DNA of 64,000 nucleotides from Sabulicella rubraurantiaca (GTDB taxonomy: Bacteria; Pseudomonadota; Alphaproteobacteria; Acetobacterales; Acetobacteraceae): the NCBI RefSeq assembly GCF_017355885.1, contig NZ_JAFEUU010000005.1, positions 186,001-250,000 on the forward strand, given 5' to 3'. Below the pieces are notes generated by a model that was not told the DNA's origin, did not search any database, and saw only the letters and a program-made list of their open reading frames with translations. This document shows positions 43,947 to 53,310 of this stretch, in pieces (position 1 is the first letter of the stretch; every line of letters starts with the position of its first letter). The translations under genes were made by a program, and so were the position numbers.

Positions 43947-44918
43947 TTACTGCGGCTCGATCCCGGCGGCGCGCACCACCGTCGCCCAGCGATCCACCTC
44001 CGCGCGCACCATCTCGCGCAGCGCCTCCGGCCCCTGTCGGTCCCGTGCGGCGGGGATGGAGCCCAGATCCTCGATGCGGCGGCGGATGGTGGGGTCGGCG
44101 AGGGCGGCGCGCAGCGCCTGGTCCAGCCGCTCCACCACCGGCGCGGGGGTGCCGCGCGGGGCGAAGACCGCGTTCCATCCCTGGAAGATGTAGTCGGGCA
44201 CGCCCGCCTCGCGGGCGGAGGGGACGTTCGGCGCGTTTGGATTGCGCTCGGCGGCGGCGGTGAGCAGGCCGCGCATCGTACCCGACTGGATCTGCGGCAC
44301 GGCGGCGGGGGCCAGCAGGCAGGCGCTGTCCACCTGCTGCGCCACCACGTCGTTCAGCGCGGGGCCCTCGCCGCGATAGGGGATGTTGTTCATCCGCACC
44401 CCCGTTAGATGCGCGAAGAGCGCGCAGGCGAGGTGGTTGGTCGAGCCGATGCCGGCATGACCGTTGGAGACGCGGCCCGGATTCTCTCGCACATGGGCGA
44501 GGAACTCCTGCATCGTGTTCACCGGCAGCCCGTTCCGCACCACGAAGAAAAGCGGCGTGCCGGCGATCAGCCCGATGGGCTGCAACTCGCGAGGGTCATA
44601 CTGGATGGAGCGGTAGATGGACGGTGCTGCCGAGTGGCTGCCGAGGCTGCCGACCGTCAGGGTATAGCCGTCCGGCGCGGCCTGGGCGCCCCGCGCCCCG
44701 CCAATCGTTCCGCCTGCGCCTGAGACGTTCTCCACCATCACGCGCTGGTTTAGCGTGCGCGCCATGTGGTCGGCCACGATGCGCGCCAGCACGTCGGTGG
44801 CGCCGCCAGGGGCGAAGACCACCAGCATGGTGATGGCGCGGTTGGGGAAATCCTGCGCGCGTGCGCCGGGAGCGCACGCCAGCAGGGCCACCAGCACGGC
44901 GGCGAAAAGACGCTTCAT
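43947..44918 (-). CDS. Tripartite tricarboxylate transporter substrate-binding protein (Bug/TctC family)
   Basis: 323 residues from ATG 44918 (GGGAGGACTGGG upstream). Classic signal peptide MKRLFAAVLVALLACAPGARAQ. Family marks: FPNRAITMLVVFAPGGATDVLAR, VMVENVSGAGG, AAPDGYTLTVGSLGSH, GIGSTNHLACALF, NIPYRGEGPALNDVV. No TctA/TctB genes adjoin. Divergent from an IclR regulator, which may control it and the amidase or ThDP genes nearby. Ligand unknown. Confidence 0.92.
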   Translation of the reverse strand: MKRLFAAVLVALLACAPGARAQDFPNRAITMLVVFAPGGATDVLARIVADHMARTLNQRVMVENVSGAGGTIGGARGAQAAPDGYTLTVGSLGSHSAAPSIYRSIQYDPRELQPIGLIAGTPLFFVVRNGLPVNTMQEFLAHVRENPGRVSNGHAGIGSTNHLACALFAHLTGVRMNNIPYRGEGPALNDVVAQQVDSACLLAPAAVPQIQSGTMRGLLTAAAERNPNAPNVPSAREAGVPDYIFQGWNAVFAPRGTPAPVVERLDQALRAALADPTIRRRIEDLGSIPAARDRQGPEALREMVRAEVDRWATVVRAAGIEPQ

Positions 44919-44994
44919 CCCAGTCCTCCCGATTCTCGTAGTCCTTGGCGCAGGGCCAAAAGCTCGCGCGTTTCGAAGAGCGAACCGCCTTTCG

Positions 44995-45024
44995 CATGGC
45001 GAGGTCAAGTGTATATCATGGCGA
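44995..45024. promoter_or_regulatory. Direct repeat CATGGCGA, possible IclR site
   Basis: Two copies of CATGGCGA at 44995-45002 and 45017-45024, spaced 22 bases (two helical turns), in the divergent region between the binding-protein gene and iclR, flanking an AT-rich GTATATC element. A possible operator for the IclR protein; weakly supported. Confidence 0.3.
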
Positions 45025-45054
45025 AATGCGATTCATGCCGAAGCTGAGCACGCC

Positions 45055-45840
45055 ATGACCGACGGGAAGGATCCCTACCTCCTCGCCTCGCTTCATCGGG
45101 GACTGGAAGTCATCGACTGCTTCGCGCGCCGGCAATCCTGGTCTCTGGCGGAGCTTTCGTCGGCGCTGGGCCAGAACAAGGCGACGGTCTTCCGCGTGCT
45201 GCATACGCTGGAGCAGTTCGGCTATCTGACGAAGGATCCCGCCACGGGGCATTACTCGCTGGGGCTGCGTTTCCACGCGTTGGGCGCGGCGGCGGTGCGG
45301 CACGAGCAGCTGCGCTGGCAGGCCCTGCCGCCGCTGCAGGATCTCGCGGAAGCGACGGGCGAGACGGTGCATGTCGGCATCCTGCACGACGGCGTCGCGG
45401 TGACGGTGCAGATCGTCGAGGGCACGCACGCGGTGCGGATGCATTCGGTGGTGGGCAAGCGCAGCCCCGCCCATGCCAGCGCGCTGGGCAAGGTGCTGCT
45501 GGCCTTCCTGCCGGATGCGGAGGTGGAGGCCGCGATCGCCGCGCACGGCCTGAAGCGCTTCACCGCCGCGACCCTCACCACGCCCGGCGCGCTGCGCGAG
45601 GCGCTGCATCGCATCCGCCAGGACGGCTTCGCCCAGGACGAGGAGGAACAGGAGGTGGGGCTGCGCTGCATCGCCGTGCCCATCACCGATCACACCGGCC
45701 GGCCCACTGCCGCGCTCGCTATCTCGGCCCCTGCCTCGCGCATGGACGGGGCGCGCGTCGCCGCGCTTGTGCCGCAGGTGAAGGCCAGCGCCTCGCGCAT
45801 CTCGCGCATGCTCGGCAGCCCTACGATGGCCGCCGCCTGA
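45055..45840 (+). CDS. IclR family transcriptional regulator
   Basis: 261 residues from ATG 45055. Winged helix at about 8-70 (LASLHRGLEVIDCFARRQSWSLAELSSALGQNKATVFRVLHTLEQFGYLTKD) and a C-terminal IclR effector domain (ETVHVGILHDGVAVTVQIVEG, SPAHASALGKVLLA, GLRCIAVPITDHTGRPTAALAISAP). IclR proteins sense aromatic or organic acid intermediates. It is 26 bases upstream of a ThDP enzyme gene on the same strand and divergent from a Bug protein, so both are likely targets. Confidence 0.93.
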   Translation: MTDGKDPYLLASLHRGLEVIDCFARRQSWSLAELSSALGQNKATVFRVLHTLEQFGYLTKDPATGHYSLGLRFHALGAAAVRHEQLRWQALPPLQDLAEATGETVHVGILHDGVAVTVQIVEGTHAVRMHSVVGKRSPAHASALGKVLLAFLPDAEVEAAIAAHGLKRFTAATLTTPGALREALHRIRQDGFAQDEEEQEVGLRCIAVPITDHTGRPTAALAISAPASRMDGARVAALVPQVKASASRISRMLGSPTMAAA

Positions 45841-45866
45841 ACAAGCTTATTCGGGAGGAAACGACA

Positions 45867-47675
45867 ATGGACGGAAGCAACCGCCAGGCGCTGATGAACG
45901 GCGCCGACATCATTGTGGACCATCTGGTGAAGCAGAAGGTCCCCTACCTGTTCGGTCTGTGCGGCCACGGCATCACCGGCTTCATGGATGCGGCCTTCAA
46001 GTCACAGAACCGCATCAGGACGGTCTCAACCCATCACGAGCAGACGGCGGGCCACATGGCCGACGCCTATTACAAGGTGCGCGGGGAGCCGGTGGCGACC
46101 TTCACCTCCTGCGGGCCGGGCTCGGCCAATATCGTCATGGCGCTGGCCGCGGCGATGATGGATTCCTCCGCCTTCCTGGCAATCACCGGCAATGTGCCGA
46201 CGGGGCAGTTCAACCGTGGACCGTTCCAGGAGACGGGGCGGCATTTCCAGGGCGACTTCCCCTCCGTGGTGCGGCCCTACGTCAAGCGCTCCTTCCAGCC
46301 GACGCGGGCGGACATGGTGCCGCTGGCGGTCACCCAGGCCTGGGATCTGCTGACATCGGGCCGGCCGGGGCCGGTGAATCTCGACGTGCCGCTCAACGTC
46401 TTCGTCGAGGAGACGAGCGTGCGGGCCGAGGGCACGGCGACGCCGGTCATCAACGGGACGCCGGGCAATCCGAAGGCGCTCTCAGCGGCGTTGGATGTGC
46501 TGCTGGCGGCGAGGCAGCCGGTCATCATCGCGGGGCAGGGCGTGCTGCTGGGCAAGGCGAGCGAGGCACTGGTGGCCTTCGCGGAGCGCACGCGCATCCC
46601 GGTCGTCACCAGCCCAAACGGCAAGGGCGCGATCCCCGACCGGCACGCGCTGGCCTTCGGCGCCATCGGCCGCAATGGCGCCTATGCGGCGAATGACGCC
46701 ACCAAGAATGCCGACGTGATCCTCGCCATCGGCTTCTCCTTCGATGATCGCGCGACCAGCGCCTGGCTCGATGGCTACACGCTGTCCGTGCCGCCTTCGC
46801 GCCTCATCCAGATCGACATCGACCCCTCGGAGATCGGCCGCAACTATCCGGCGGAGTTCGGCATCCTCGGCGACGCGAAGGCCAGCCTGGAGATGCTGGT
46901 CGAGATGGCAGAAGGGCGCATCGTAGGCGGGCGCGACAGCATGGCGCCTTGGCTGGGGCGGCTGGAGAAGGGGCGGGCGGTATGGCGCGAATACCAGTCC
47001 GGCCTCGCGGAAAGCGACCAGATGCCGCTGCGGCCCGAGCGGCTGATGCGCGCTCTTTCGCGCGCCGTGCCGGAGGATGCGGTGGTCGCTTCCGACGTCG
47101 GGGTGCACCACAACTGGATCATCCAGCTGATGGACACGCTGCGCCCGCGCCACCTGATCCATTCCTGGGGCTTCGCGGCGATGGGCTTCGCGACCTCCGG
47201 CATCCTGGGCGCGAAACTGGCGGCGCCGGACCGGCCCTGCGTGGCGGTGGTCGGAGACGGCTCCTTCCTGATGACGCCGCACGCTATGGCGACGGCGGTG
47301 GAATACGACATTCCCGTGGTTTGGGTGGTGTGGAACAACCACGGCTATGGCTCGATCCGCGACATCCAGCACGGCATGTTCGGCGGTCGGGAACTGGCGA
47401 CGGCCTTCGAGATCCAGCGCACCGGAGAGTCCTACAGCCCGGATTTCGCGATGATGGCGAAGTCCTTCGGTGTGCCGTCGCACCGCGTGACCCACGCGGG
47501 AGAGGTGGAGGACGCGATTCAGACGGCCATCAAGGCCAACCGACCCTACCTGGTGGAAGTGCCGGTGGACCGCGACATCCGGCCGATCGGCACGGGGTCG
47601 TGGGACCTGCCGCCGCTGCCGCCGCCGGAGCCGAACTTCCTGAAGGCGCTGGCGGCGCGCGGGCTGAGCATCTAG
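45867..47675 (+). CDS. ThDP-dependent enzyme, acetolactate synthase-like (large subunit type)
   Basis: 602 residues with a strong GGGAGGAAAC ribosome site. Three-domain ThDP fold: PYR domain with activating Glu58 in HHEQTAGHMADAY, central Rossmann-like domain (about 190-330), PP domain with GDGSFLMTP...NNHGYGS cofactor motif. No regulatory subunit (IlvN/IlvH) gene is near, so a catabolic carboligase or decarboxylase such as glyoxylate carboligase- or sulfoacetaldehyde-type is more likely than valine synthesis. Probably controlled by the preceding IclR. The stop shares CTAG with the convergent amidohydrolase. Confidence 0.88.
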   Translation: MDGSNRQALMNGADIIVDHLVKQKVPYLFGLCGHGITGFMDAAFKSQNRIRTVSTHHEQTAGHMADAYYKVRGEPVATFTSCGPGSANIVMALAAAMMDSSAFLAITGNVPTGQFNRGPFQETGRHFQGDFPSVVRPYVKRSFQPTRADMVPLAVTQAWDLLTSGRPGPVNLDVPLNVFVEETSVRAEGTATPVINGTPGNPKALSAALDVLLAARQPVIIAGQGVLLGKASEALVAFAERTRIPVVTSPNGKGAIPDRHALAFGAIGRNGAYAANDATKNADVILAIGFSFDDRATSAWLDGYTLSVPPSRLIQIDIDPSEIGRNYPAEFGILGDAKASLEMLVEMAEGRIVGGRDSMAPWLGRLEKGRAVWREYQSGLAESDQMPLRPERLMRALSRAVPEDAVVASDVGVHHNWIIQLMDTLRPRHLIHSWGFAAMGFATSGILGAKLAAPDRPCVAVVGDGSFLMTPHAMATAVEYDIPVVWVVWNNHGYGSIRDIQHGMFGGRELATAFEIQRTGESYSPDFAMMAKSFGVPSHRVTHAGEVEDAIQTAIKANRPYLVEVPVDRDIRPIGTGSWDLPPLPPPEPNFLKALAARGLSI

Positions 47676-48565
47676 CCGAAGCCGTAGAGCCGCGCGGGAT
47701 TGTCGCGCAGGATGGCGTCGCGCTGCGCGCCATCCGGCACCCATTCCGCCAGCAGGTCCAGCAGCGCGCCGTCATTCGGCATGGCGCGGTACTGCGCGAC
47801 GTGGGGCCAGTCGCTGCCCCACAGGATGCGCTCCGGCGCGGCCTTCACCACGCGATGCGCCATCTCCGTGACGTCCGCATAGGGCAGGGTGGATTCGGCG
47901 GAGATGCGGTAAGGGCCGGTCAGCTTCACCCAGAACAGCCCGTCCTGCAGCATCGCCAGGAACTCGCGGAAGCCGGGATGCCCGGCGCCGCCGCGCGCGA
48001 CCTTGGTGTACCCCGCATGGCCGATCGTGACGGGCACCCGCACCGACTGCGCCAGCTCGCGCAGCGTGGCCGGGTCCTCCTCCACATGCACCAGCAGCTC
48101 GACGTGCCAGCCCAGGGGACGGATGCGGTCCGCCACGCCGCCTAGCGCTGCGAGCGAGCGAAAGGGCATGCCGCCCTTGTCCACGAGGTTCACGCGGATG
48201 CCGCGTGCGCCCTTTGCGTGCATGGCTTCAAGCTCGTGCTGCGTCACATCCTCGCCGACTGCGACGATGGCTCGCAGCCGGTCGGGATGGGCAGCGGCGG
48301 CGTCCAGAACGGCACGGTTGTCCGTGCCGTGGACGCTGGCCTGCACCACCACGCCGCGCGAGAGTCCCAGCGCGTCGTGCAGGGCGAGGAGCCGGTCCAC
48401 GCCATTATCCGGCGGGGTGTAGCCTCGCGTGGCTTGGTAGGGGTATCGCGCGGCGTCGAAGACATGGGCATGCGTGTCGCAGGCGCCTTCAGGCACGCGC
48501 AGCCTGGGACGGTGCGGCGAAGGGTCGGGGCCCAGGCAGGCGGGAATCTCGTCATCCGGCGTCAT
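47672..48565 (-). CDS. Amidohydrolase family 2 (2-pyrone-4,6-dicarboxylate lactonase-like)
   Basis: 297 residues from ATG 48565 (GGGAGGGAC upstream; the long upstream frame is a shadow of the lipoprotein gene). Motifs: ACDTHAHVFD near residue 30, GIRVNLVDKGG, TIGHAGYTK and WGSDWPHVAQY near 250, matching TIM-barrel lactonases of the PDC hydrolase type. It may open a lactone in an aromatic or sugar-acid pathway. The substrate is inferred only from fold. Confidence 0.87.
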   Translation of the reverse strand: MTPDDEIPACLGPDPSPHRPRLRVPEGACDTHAHVFDAARYPYQATRGYTPPDNGVDRLLALHDALGLSRGVVVQASVHGTDNRAVLDAAAAHPDRLRAIVAVGEDVTQHELEAMHAKGARGIRVNLVDKGGMPFRSLAALGGVADRIRPLGWHVELLVHVEEDPATLRELAQSVRVPVTIGHAGYTKVARGGAGHPGFREFLAMLQDGLFWVKLTGPYRISAESTLPYADVTEMAHRVVKAAPERILWGSDWPHVAQYRAMPNDGALLDLLAEWVPDGAQRDAILRDNPARLYGFG

Positions 48566-48670
48566 TTCGTCCCTCCCTTCGCTTGCTGCGCGCGAGGGTG
48601 CTTCGGGCGCGGCGGGACGGCAAGCACCGCGCGGCTTTCCGGGCGCCGCGCGATCCGTGAGAATGGGCCC

Positions 48671-49615
48671 ATGCGACGGATCATGAATTTGCGCGCCGTC
48701 CTGGCGATCTGCCTGCTCTCGGGGCTGCTGGCGGGCTGCGCGGGTGCGCGCGACACGCCGGGGCGCGCTCTCTCCGATCGGCTTTGCGCGCCGCGCACCG
48801 CCGCACCCTGGACTCCAGAGGAGCAGGCGCCCTTCCTCCCGCGCGCGGAGTTCGACCGCGTGGCCACGCGCATGGAGCGGCTCGGGCTTTCCCGTCGCGG
48901 CGTGGAGGTGGCGGAGGTGATCGGCGCACTGCCCGCGCTGGAACGGCTGGAGGCGGCACGCGGCGAGGATTCGCGCTTCCGGGCGCGGCAGGCGGTGGTG
49001 AATCGCGTCCTCCTCGCCTCGCTCGACGTGGCGGGGCTGATGGCGGAGCTGGATTGCGAGGAGGAGCGCAGCGACCAGTTGCGGGAGAGGCTGCAGCGCG
49101 TCGAGGCGCGGCGGGCGAGGCGGCTCAACCTCGCTTCCATCATGATCGGCGCGGCGACGGCGGTGGCGACGGGTGGGCTTTCCCTGGCGGGGGCGGGAAC
49201 GGCGGGCGACATCGTCGGCATCGTGGGCGGCTCGGCGGGGGCAGCGACGGCAGGCTCCGTGCTGTTCGGCGCGCCTTCCGGCGAGTTCCGCACCGAGCGC
49301 AACCTGCTGCGCGAGGTCTGGGAGCCGCCGCCGCGTCCCGCCTTCATCCCACCTGCCGCATGGCGCCACCTGACCCGCCCAGGCGATGACGGGCGATCCA
49401 TCGCCGAGCGCCTTGTCGCGGAATGGCGGGCGGATGAACGCCTTTCCGGCCCGCAGCGTGAGGCGCGGATGCGCCTGCTGCTCGGTGGTGGCGGAGCCTA
49501 CACGGTGGAGGAGTTGGAGCTGCGCGAAGGCAGCCTGGACCTGCTGGAGGCGAGCGTGGCGCTGATGAACCAGGATCTACGCCTGCTGCTCGGCGAGTTG
49601 CTGGCACGGAACTGA
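48671..49615 (+). CDS. Predicted lipoprotein of unknown function
   Basis: 314 residues from ATG 48671 (ATG 48683 also possible). Signal with lipobox LLAGC near residue 20, so lipid-anchored. A helical charged middle (LERLEAARGEDSRFRARQAVV; EEERSDQLRERLQRVEARRARR) is followed by a glycine/alanine-rich hydrophobic stretch (about 158-200, SIMIGAATAVATGGLSLAGAGTAGDIVGIVGG) that could insert in a membrane, then a soluble C-terminus. I recognise no family. Confidence 0.8.
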   Translation: MRRIMNLRAVLAICLLSGLLAGCAGARDTPGRALSDRLCAPRTAAPWTPEEQAPFLPRAEFDRVATRMERLGLSRRGVEVAEVIGALPALERLEAARGEDSRFRARQAVVNRVLLASLDVAGLMAELDCEEERSDQLRERLQRVEARRARRLNLASIMIGAATAVATGGLSLAGAGTAGDIVGIVGGSAGAATAGSVLFGAPSGEFRTERNLLREVWEPPPRPAFIPPAAWRHLTRPGDDGRSIAERLVAEWRADERLSGPQREARMRLLLGGGGAYTVEELELREGSLDLLEASVALMNQDLRLLLGELLARN

Positions 49616-49640
49616 GGCGGGGTACGCGGCCGGTCGGTGA

Positions 49641-49663
49641 TGTGTTATACGATATATCACACA
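49641..49663. promoter_or_regulatory. Imperfect palindrome, candidate GntR/FCD operator
   Basis: A 23-base imperfect palindrome with arms TGTGTTATA and TATATCACACA, 22 bases upstream of the ThDP gene start. Eight of nine outer positions pair. It contains GATATATCA (49651-49659), which recurs upstream of the third ThDP gene at 61472-61480. The GntR-family protein encoded just downstream is a natural candidate to bind it. Confidence 0.5.
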
Positions 49664-49685
49664 CTGAACGAACCGAGGAAACGCG

Positions 49686-51398
49686 ATGCCCGTTCCGCCC
49701 CTGCTGACCGAACCCGTGCCTGCGCCAGACGCCATCGCTTCCGTGCTGCAGGAGGCGGGCATCGACATGGTGTTCGGCATCTCGGGCGGGCATACGGGCA
49801 CCGTCTTCGCCGCGCTGTCGCGCTGCCAGAACGCCATCCGCACCGTGCTGGTGCGTGAGGAGTCACTCGCGGGCGTGATGGCCGAGGTCTATGGGCGTCT
49901 GACCGGGCGACCGGGGGTAGTGCTGGGGCAGGGGCCCTGGGTGCTGGGCAACGGGCTGATCGGCACGATCGAAGCATTCCTGTCCAGCACGCCCATGCTG
50001 CTGCTGACCGATTTCAGCGACACGCCGCCTTATTCGCTGCACGGCCCCTATCAGTCCGGCACGGGCGACTATGGTTCCTGGGATGCGCGGCGGGCCTTTG
50101 GCGGCGTCACCAAGCAGGTCTTCTCGGCGCTGGAGCCGGGCCAGGCGGTGCAGGCGACGCAGCTGGCGATCAAGCACGCGACGGCGGGGCAGCCCGGGCC
50201 GGTCGCGGTGCTGCTTTCCATCGCCGCCCTTTCGGGGCAGGTGGGGCCAGAAACGCGGCCGCGCCTCTACCCCACCTCGCATTACCTGCCGCCCCGGGCG
50301 GGCGGCGCGCCGGAGGCGGCGCTACACGAGGCTGCGCGAGCTATCGCGGCGGCGCAGCGGCCAGTGATCGTCGCCGGGAACGGCGTGCGGATCGCCCGCG
50401 GCTTCGCCCCGCTGCAGGACCTAGCAGAGCGGCTGGGCTGCCCGGTGGTGACGACGCCCTCGGGCAAGGGCGTGCTGGCGGAGACGCATCCGCTCGCGCT
50501 CGGCGTCTTCGGCACCTACGGCACGGCGGCGGCCAATGCCTGCGCGGCGGAAGCCGATCTCGTGCTGGTGGTGGGATCGAAGCTGACGGCATCCGACACG
50601 GCACGGGAGAACACGGCGCTGCTCGACCCCGGGCGGCAGGTCTTCGTGCAGGTGGATGTGGAACCGCGCAACGCCGCCTGGACCTTTCCGGCGGAGCACC
50701 AGCTTCTGGGTGATGCCGGGGTGGTGATGCAGCAGCTCTGCGGCGCCCTGCCCGAGCGGGACCGCGCGGCGGGCGAGGCGCGGGTGGCGGCGCACCGCGC
50801 GGCGCACGGGTATTTCGATGGGCCTGGCTACGCGGCAGCGGACGCGCCGGTTCATCCGCAGCGCATCATCGGCGCGCTGCACAAGGTTCTGCCCGAGGAT
50901 GCACTGATCACCTGCGACGCGGGCGAGAATCGCATCTTCATGATGCATCTGTTCCAGACCCGCGCCCCCGGCACCTTCATCCAGGCGGCGGGGGCGGGGC
51001 CGATGGGCTTCGCCATCCCGGCCGCGCTGGCGGCGAAGCTGGTGCATCCGGATCGCGTCGTGGTGGCGGTGTGCGGCGATGGCGGCTTCGCCATGACCAT
51101 GAACGGGCTGATGACCGCCATCGAGCACGACCTGCCCATCGTCGTGATCGTGTTCAACAACAGCGCCCTGGGCTGGTCGCTCCATTCGCGCGGACCCTTC
51201 GCGGCGGAGTTCAAGGATTTCGATCATGCCGCCATCGCTTCGGCGATGGGCTGCGCCGGGTTCCGCGTCGAGCGGCCGGAGGAGCTGGAGCCGGCCCTGG
51301 AGGCGGCGCTGGCGGCGGGGCGCCCAGCGGTGGTGGATGTGCGGACCTCGCTCGCCACCTCCTACATCGACATGACCTCGCCGCTTGCGAAGGGCTGA
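49686..51398 (+). CDS. ThDP-dependent enzyme, acetolactate synthase/benzoylformate decarboxylase-like
   Basis: 570 residues, CGAGGAAAC ribosome site. PYR-domain activating Glu59 in VREESLAGVMAEVYG; PP-domain motif GDGGFAMTMNGLMTAIEHDLPIVVIVFNNSALG. The residue after the glutamate differs from the biosynthetic acetolactate synthases (Ser in place of Gln). Likely a catabolic 2-oxoacid decarboxylase or carboligase. It is followed after 20 bases by a GntR regulator and preceded by a palindrome. Confidence 0.88.
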   Translation: MPVPPLLTEPVPAPDAIASVLQEAGIDMVFGISGGHTGTVFAALSRCQNAIRTVLVREESLAGVMAEVYGRLTGRPGVVLGQGPWVLGNGLIGTIEAFLSSTPMLLLTDFSDTPPYSLHGPYQSGTGDYGSWDARRAFGGVTKQVFSALEPGQAVQATQLAIKHATAGQPGPVAVLLSIAALSGQVGPETRPRLYPTSHYLPPRAGGAPEAALHEAARAIAAAQRPVIVAGNGVRIARGFAPLQDLAERLGCPVVTTPSGKGVLAETHPLALGVFGTYGTAAANACAAEADLVLVVGSKLTASDTARENTALLDPGRQVFVQVDVEPRNAAWTFPAEHQLLGDAGVVMQQLCGALPERDRAAGEARVAAHRAAHGYFDGPGYAAADAPVHPQRIIGALHKVLPEDALITCDAGENRIFMMHLFQTRAPGTFIQAAGAGPMGFAIPAALAAKLVHPDRVVVAVCGDGGFAMTMNGLMTAIEHDLPIVVIVFNNSALGWSLHSRGPFAAEFKDFDHAAIASAMGCAGFRVERPEELEPALEAALAAGRPAVVDVRTSLATSYIDMTSPLAKG

Positions 51399-51418
51399 AG
51401 GGGACGGCACATGGCGCC

Positions 51419-52177
51419 ATGGCTCGCATCATCCCGACGACGCGAAGAAGCCGCGTGAGCGCCGCGAAACCGGCGCCGCGGGCGCTCGACCCCATCGGCC
51501 GGCGCAACCTTGGCACGCTCGCCTATGAGAAGCTGCGCAAGGCGCTGACCACGGGCGAGTTGCGCCCCGGAGAGAGGCTGAACGGGCGCGACCTCGCCAT
51601 GCGACTCGGAACGAGCCTGACGCCGGTGCGCGAGGCACTGCTGCAGCTCACCGCCGAGGGCGCGCTGGAGATGCAGGCCGGGCGCTACTTCACCGTGCCC
51701 ATGCTGACGCGCGCCGCCTATCTGGAGCTGCGCGAGCTTCGCATGGCGATGGAAGGGATGGGGGCGGAGCGCGCTGCGGAGCGGATCACGCAGTCTGGCC
51801 TCAACCGGCTGGCGCAGGTGCATGAGAAGTTGATGCAGGCCAAGGCGAAGGAAGACTTCACTGCCGCGCTGCGCTGGAACGAGGAGTTCCACCTGCTTCT
51901 CGCCGGAGCGGCGGGAATGCCGCGCCTGCTGAAGCTGGTGGAGGGGCTGTGGTCGCAGAGCGGACCCTTCCTCAACTACCTCTTCGACAGCGCCGGAGCG
52001 ACGGTGCCCGACCCGCACCCGCATGTCCTGGTCCTCAAGGCGCTGCGCGAGCGGGACGGGGTGGCGGCGGCGACGGCCATCCGGCGGGACATCCTGGAAG
52101 GCGGCGCGAAGCTCTTGCCGCACCTCGCGGAACAGCCGGACGAGGCTCAGGGCGCAGTGGGCCGGTCCCGCCCCTAG
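51419..52177 (+). CDS. GntR family regulator, FCD-type
   Basis: 252 residues from ATG 51419. An Arg-rich N-terminal extension, winged helix at about 28-95 (LAYEKLRKALTTGELRPGERLNGRDLAMRLGTSLTPVREALLQLTAEGALEM) and an all-helical FCD ligand domain. Such regulators respond to carboxylates. It is downstream of the ThDP gene in a likely operon and may bind the palindrome at 49641. A GTG at 51457 is an alternative start. The stop shares CTAG with the convergent peptidase gene. Confidence 0.88.
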   Translation: MARIIPTTRRSRVSAAKPAPRALDPIGRRNLGTLAYEKLRKALTTGELRPGERLNGRDLAMRLGTSLTPVREALLQLTAEGALEMQAGRYFTVPMLTRAAYLELRELRMAMEGMGAERAAERITQSGLNRLAQVHEKLMQAKAKEDFTAALRWNEEFHLLLAGAAGMPRLLKLVEGLWSQSGPFLNYLFDSAGATVPDPHPHVLVLKALRERDGVAAATAIRRDILEGGAKLLPHLAEQPDEAQGAVGRSRP

Positions 52178-53292
52178 CCCCGCGTGGGAGGCAGAGGAGC
52201 CGCCTCGTCGGGGTCATGGTCCGCGCGGAGATTCTGCTCGGGCTCGGCGGAACCGGATGTGGCTTCCGGTCCAGGCGAAGCTTCGACCGATGGCAGCGGG
52301 CCAGGGTCCCGCCCGCCGGCAAAGCGCACCAGCGAGGCCACGCGGTCCTCGATGGGCGGGTGGGTGGCGAACCAGCCCGCGCCGCGCGACAGCGCCGCGT
52401 CGTGCAGGAACAAGGCGCGCACCTGGTCCGGGATCTTCGGCATTTCGGGACGCTGTGCGACCTTTCGCAGGGCGGAGATCATCGCATCCGCGTCCTGCGT
52501 CATCTCCACCGCGCCGGCATCCGCCAGGTATTCGCGGTTCCGGGACAGCGCCATCCGCAGCACGACGGCGAGCAGATGCGCGAGCGCCGCGATCACGACG
52601 GCAATCGCGATCAGCGCCAGCGCAGCACCCCCGCCCTTTCCGCCGCGGGAGGATGAGGAGCGCTGCTTCCGGTCCCCGTCGCGCCCCCAATCCAGCAGGC
52701 GCAGGGCGCGCCACACCGGGTCCGTCACCAGGGTGATGACGCCAACGAAGACCGCGGCGATCACGCCGAGCCGGGCATCGCCATTGCGGATATGGCTGAG
52801 CTCATGCGCAAGGACGGCCGAAAGCTCGCGGTCATCCAGGGCCTGCATCAATCCGCGTGTCACGGTCACCGAGGCCTGCTGGCGGGTCAGCCCCGCCGCA
52901 TAGGCGTTGCGCGCCTCAGTCTCGATGATGGCAAGGCGCGGCATGGGCATGCCACGGCTGATGCAGAGCGCCTCGGTCAGTCGCCACAGACGGGGTTCCT
53001 GCCTTGCATCCGTGATACGCCGCGCCCCGGTGATGAGGTCCAGGATACGCGTATGCGCGAACCAGGCGATGGCGAACCAGAGAAGCGCCAGCACCAGGGC
53101 AGCCGGGATGACGGCGGGCAGGAGCGTGGCCGCGCGGCGCAACCCTTCGGTCACGGTCGGCGCTTCGCTGGCCGCGAGCAGCAGCGCGAGGGCATAGCCC
53201 ATCGCCGTCAGCAGGACCGGAAAGCCCGCCAGCAGGAGGATGGAGCGGAGCGCCGTGTTCCAGGCATGGGTGCGGAGCCCGAATGTCTGCAT
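52174..53292 (-). CDS. M48 family membrane zinc metallopeptidase (HtpX-like)
   Basis: 372 residues. Membrane segments at about 15-40 and 60-80, active site HELSH (His163, Glu164, His167) in SAVLAHELSHIRNGDARLG, further membrane segments after it (about 176-195 and 228-250), and third zinc ligand in NREYLADAGAVEMT. HtpX-type proteases degrade misfolded inner-membrane proteins. The gene follows lemA by 18 bases; LemA-M48 pairs are a common conserved arrangement. A Pro/Glu-rich tail ends the protein. Confidence 0.92.
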   Translation of the reverse strand: MQTFGLRTHAWNTALRSILLLAGFPVLLTAMGYALALLLAASEAPTVTEGLRRAATLLPAVIPAALVLALLWFAIAWFAHTRILDLITGARRITDARQEPRLWRLTEALCISRGMPMPRLAIIETEARNAYAAGLTRQQASVTVTRGLMQALDDRELSAVLAHELSHIRNGDARLGVIAAVFVGVITLVTDPVWRALRLLDWGRDGDRKQRSSSSRGGKGGGAALALIAIAVVIAALAHLLAVVLRMALSRNREYLADAGAVEMTQDADAMISALRKVAQRPEMPKIPDQVRALFLHDAALSRGAGWFATHPPIEDRVASLVRFAGGRDPGPLPSVEASPGPEATSGSAEPEQNLRADHDPDEAAPLPPTRG

Positions 53293-53310
53293 GGCCGTTC
53301 TGGCCCTAGG

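Noticed and set aside
48566-49369. N-terminal extension of the amidohydrolase at 47672
   Set aside because: It would overlap the whole lipoprotein gene; a good ribosome site and the family start support ATG 48565.
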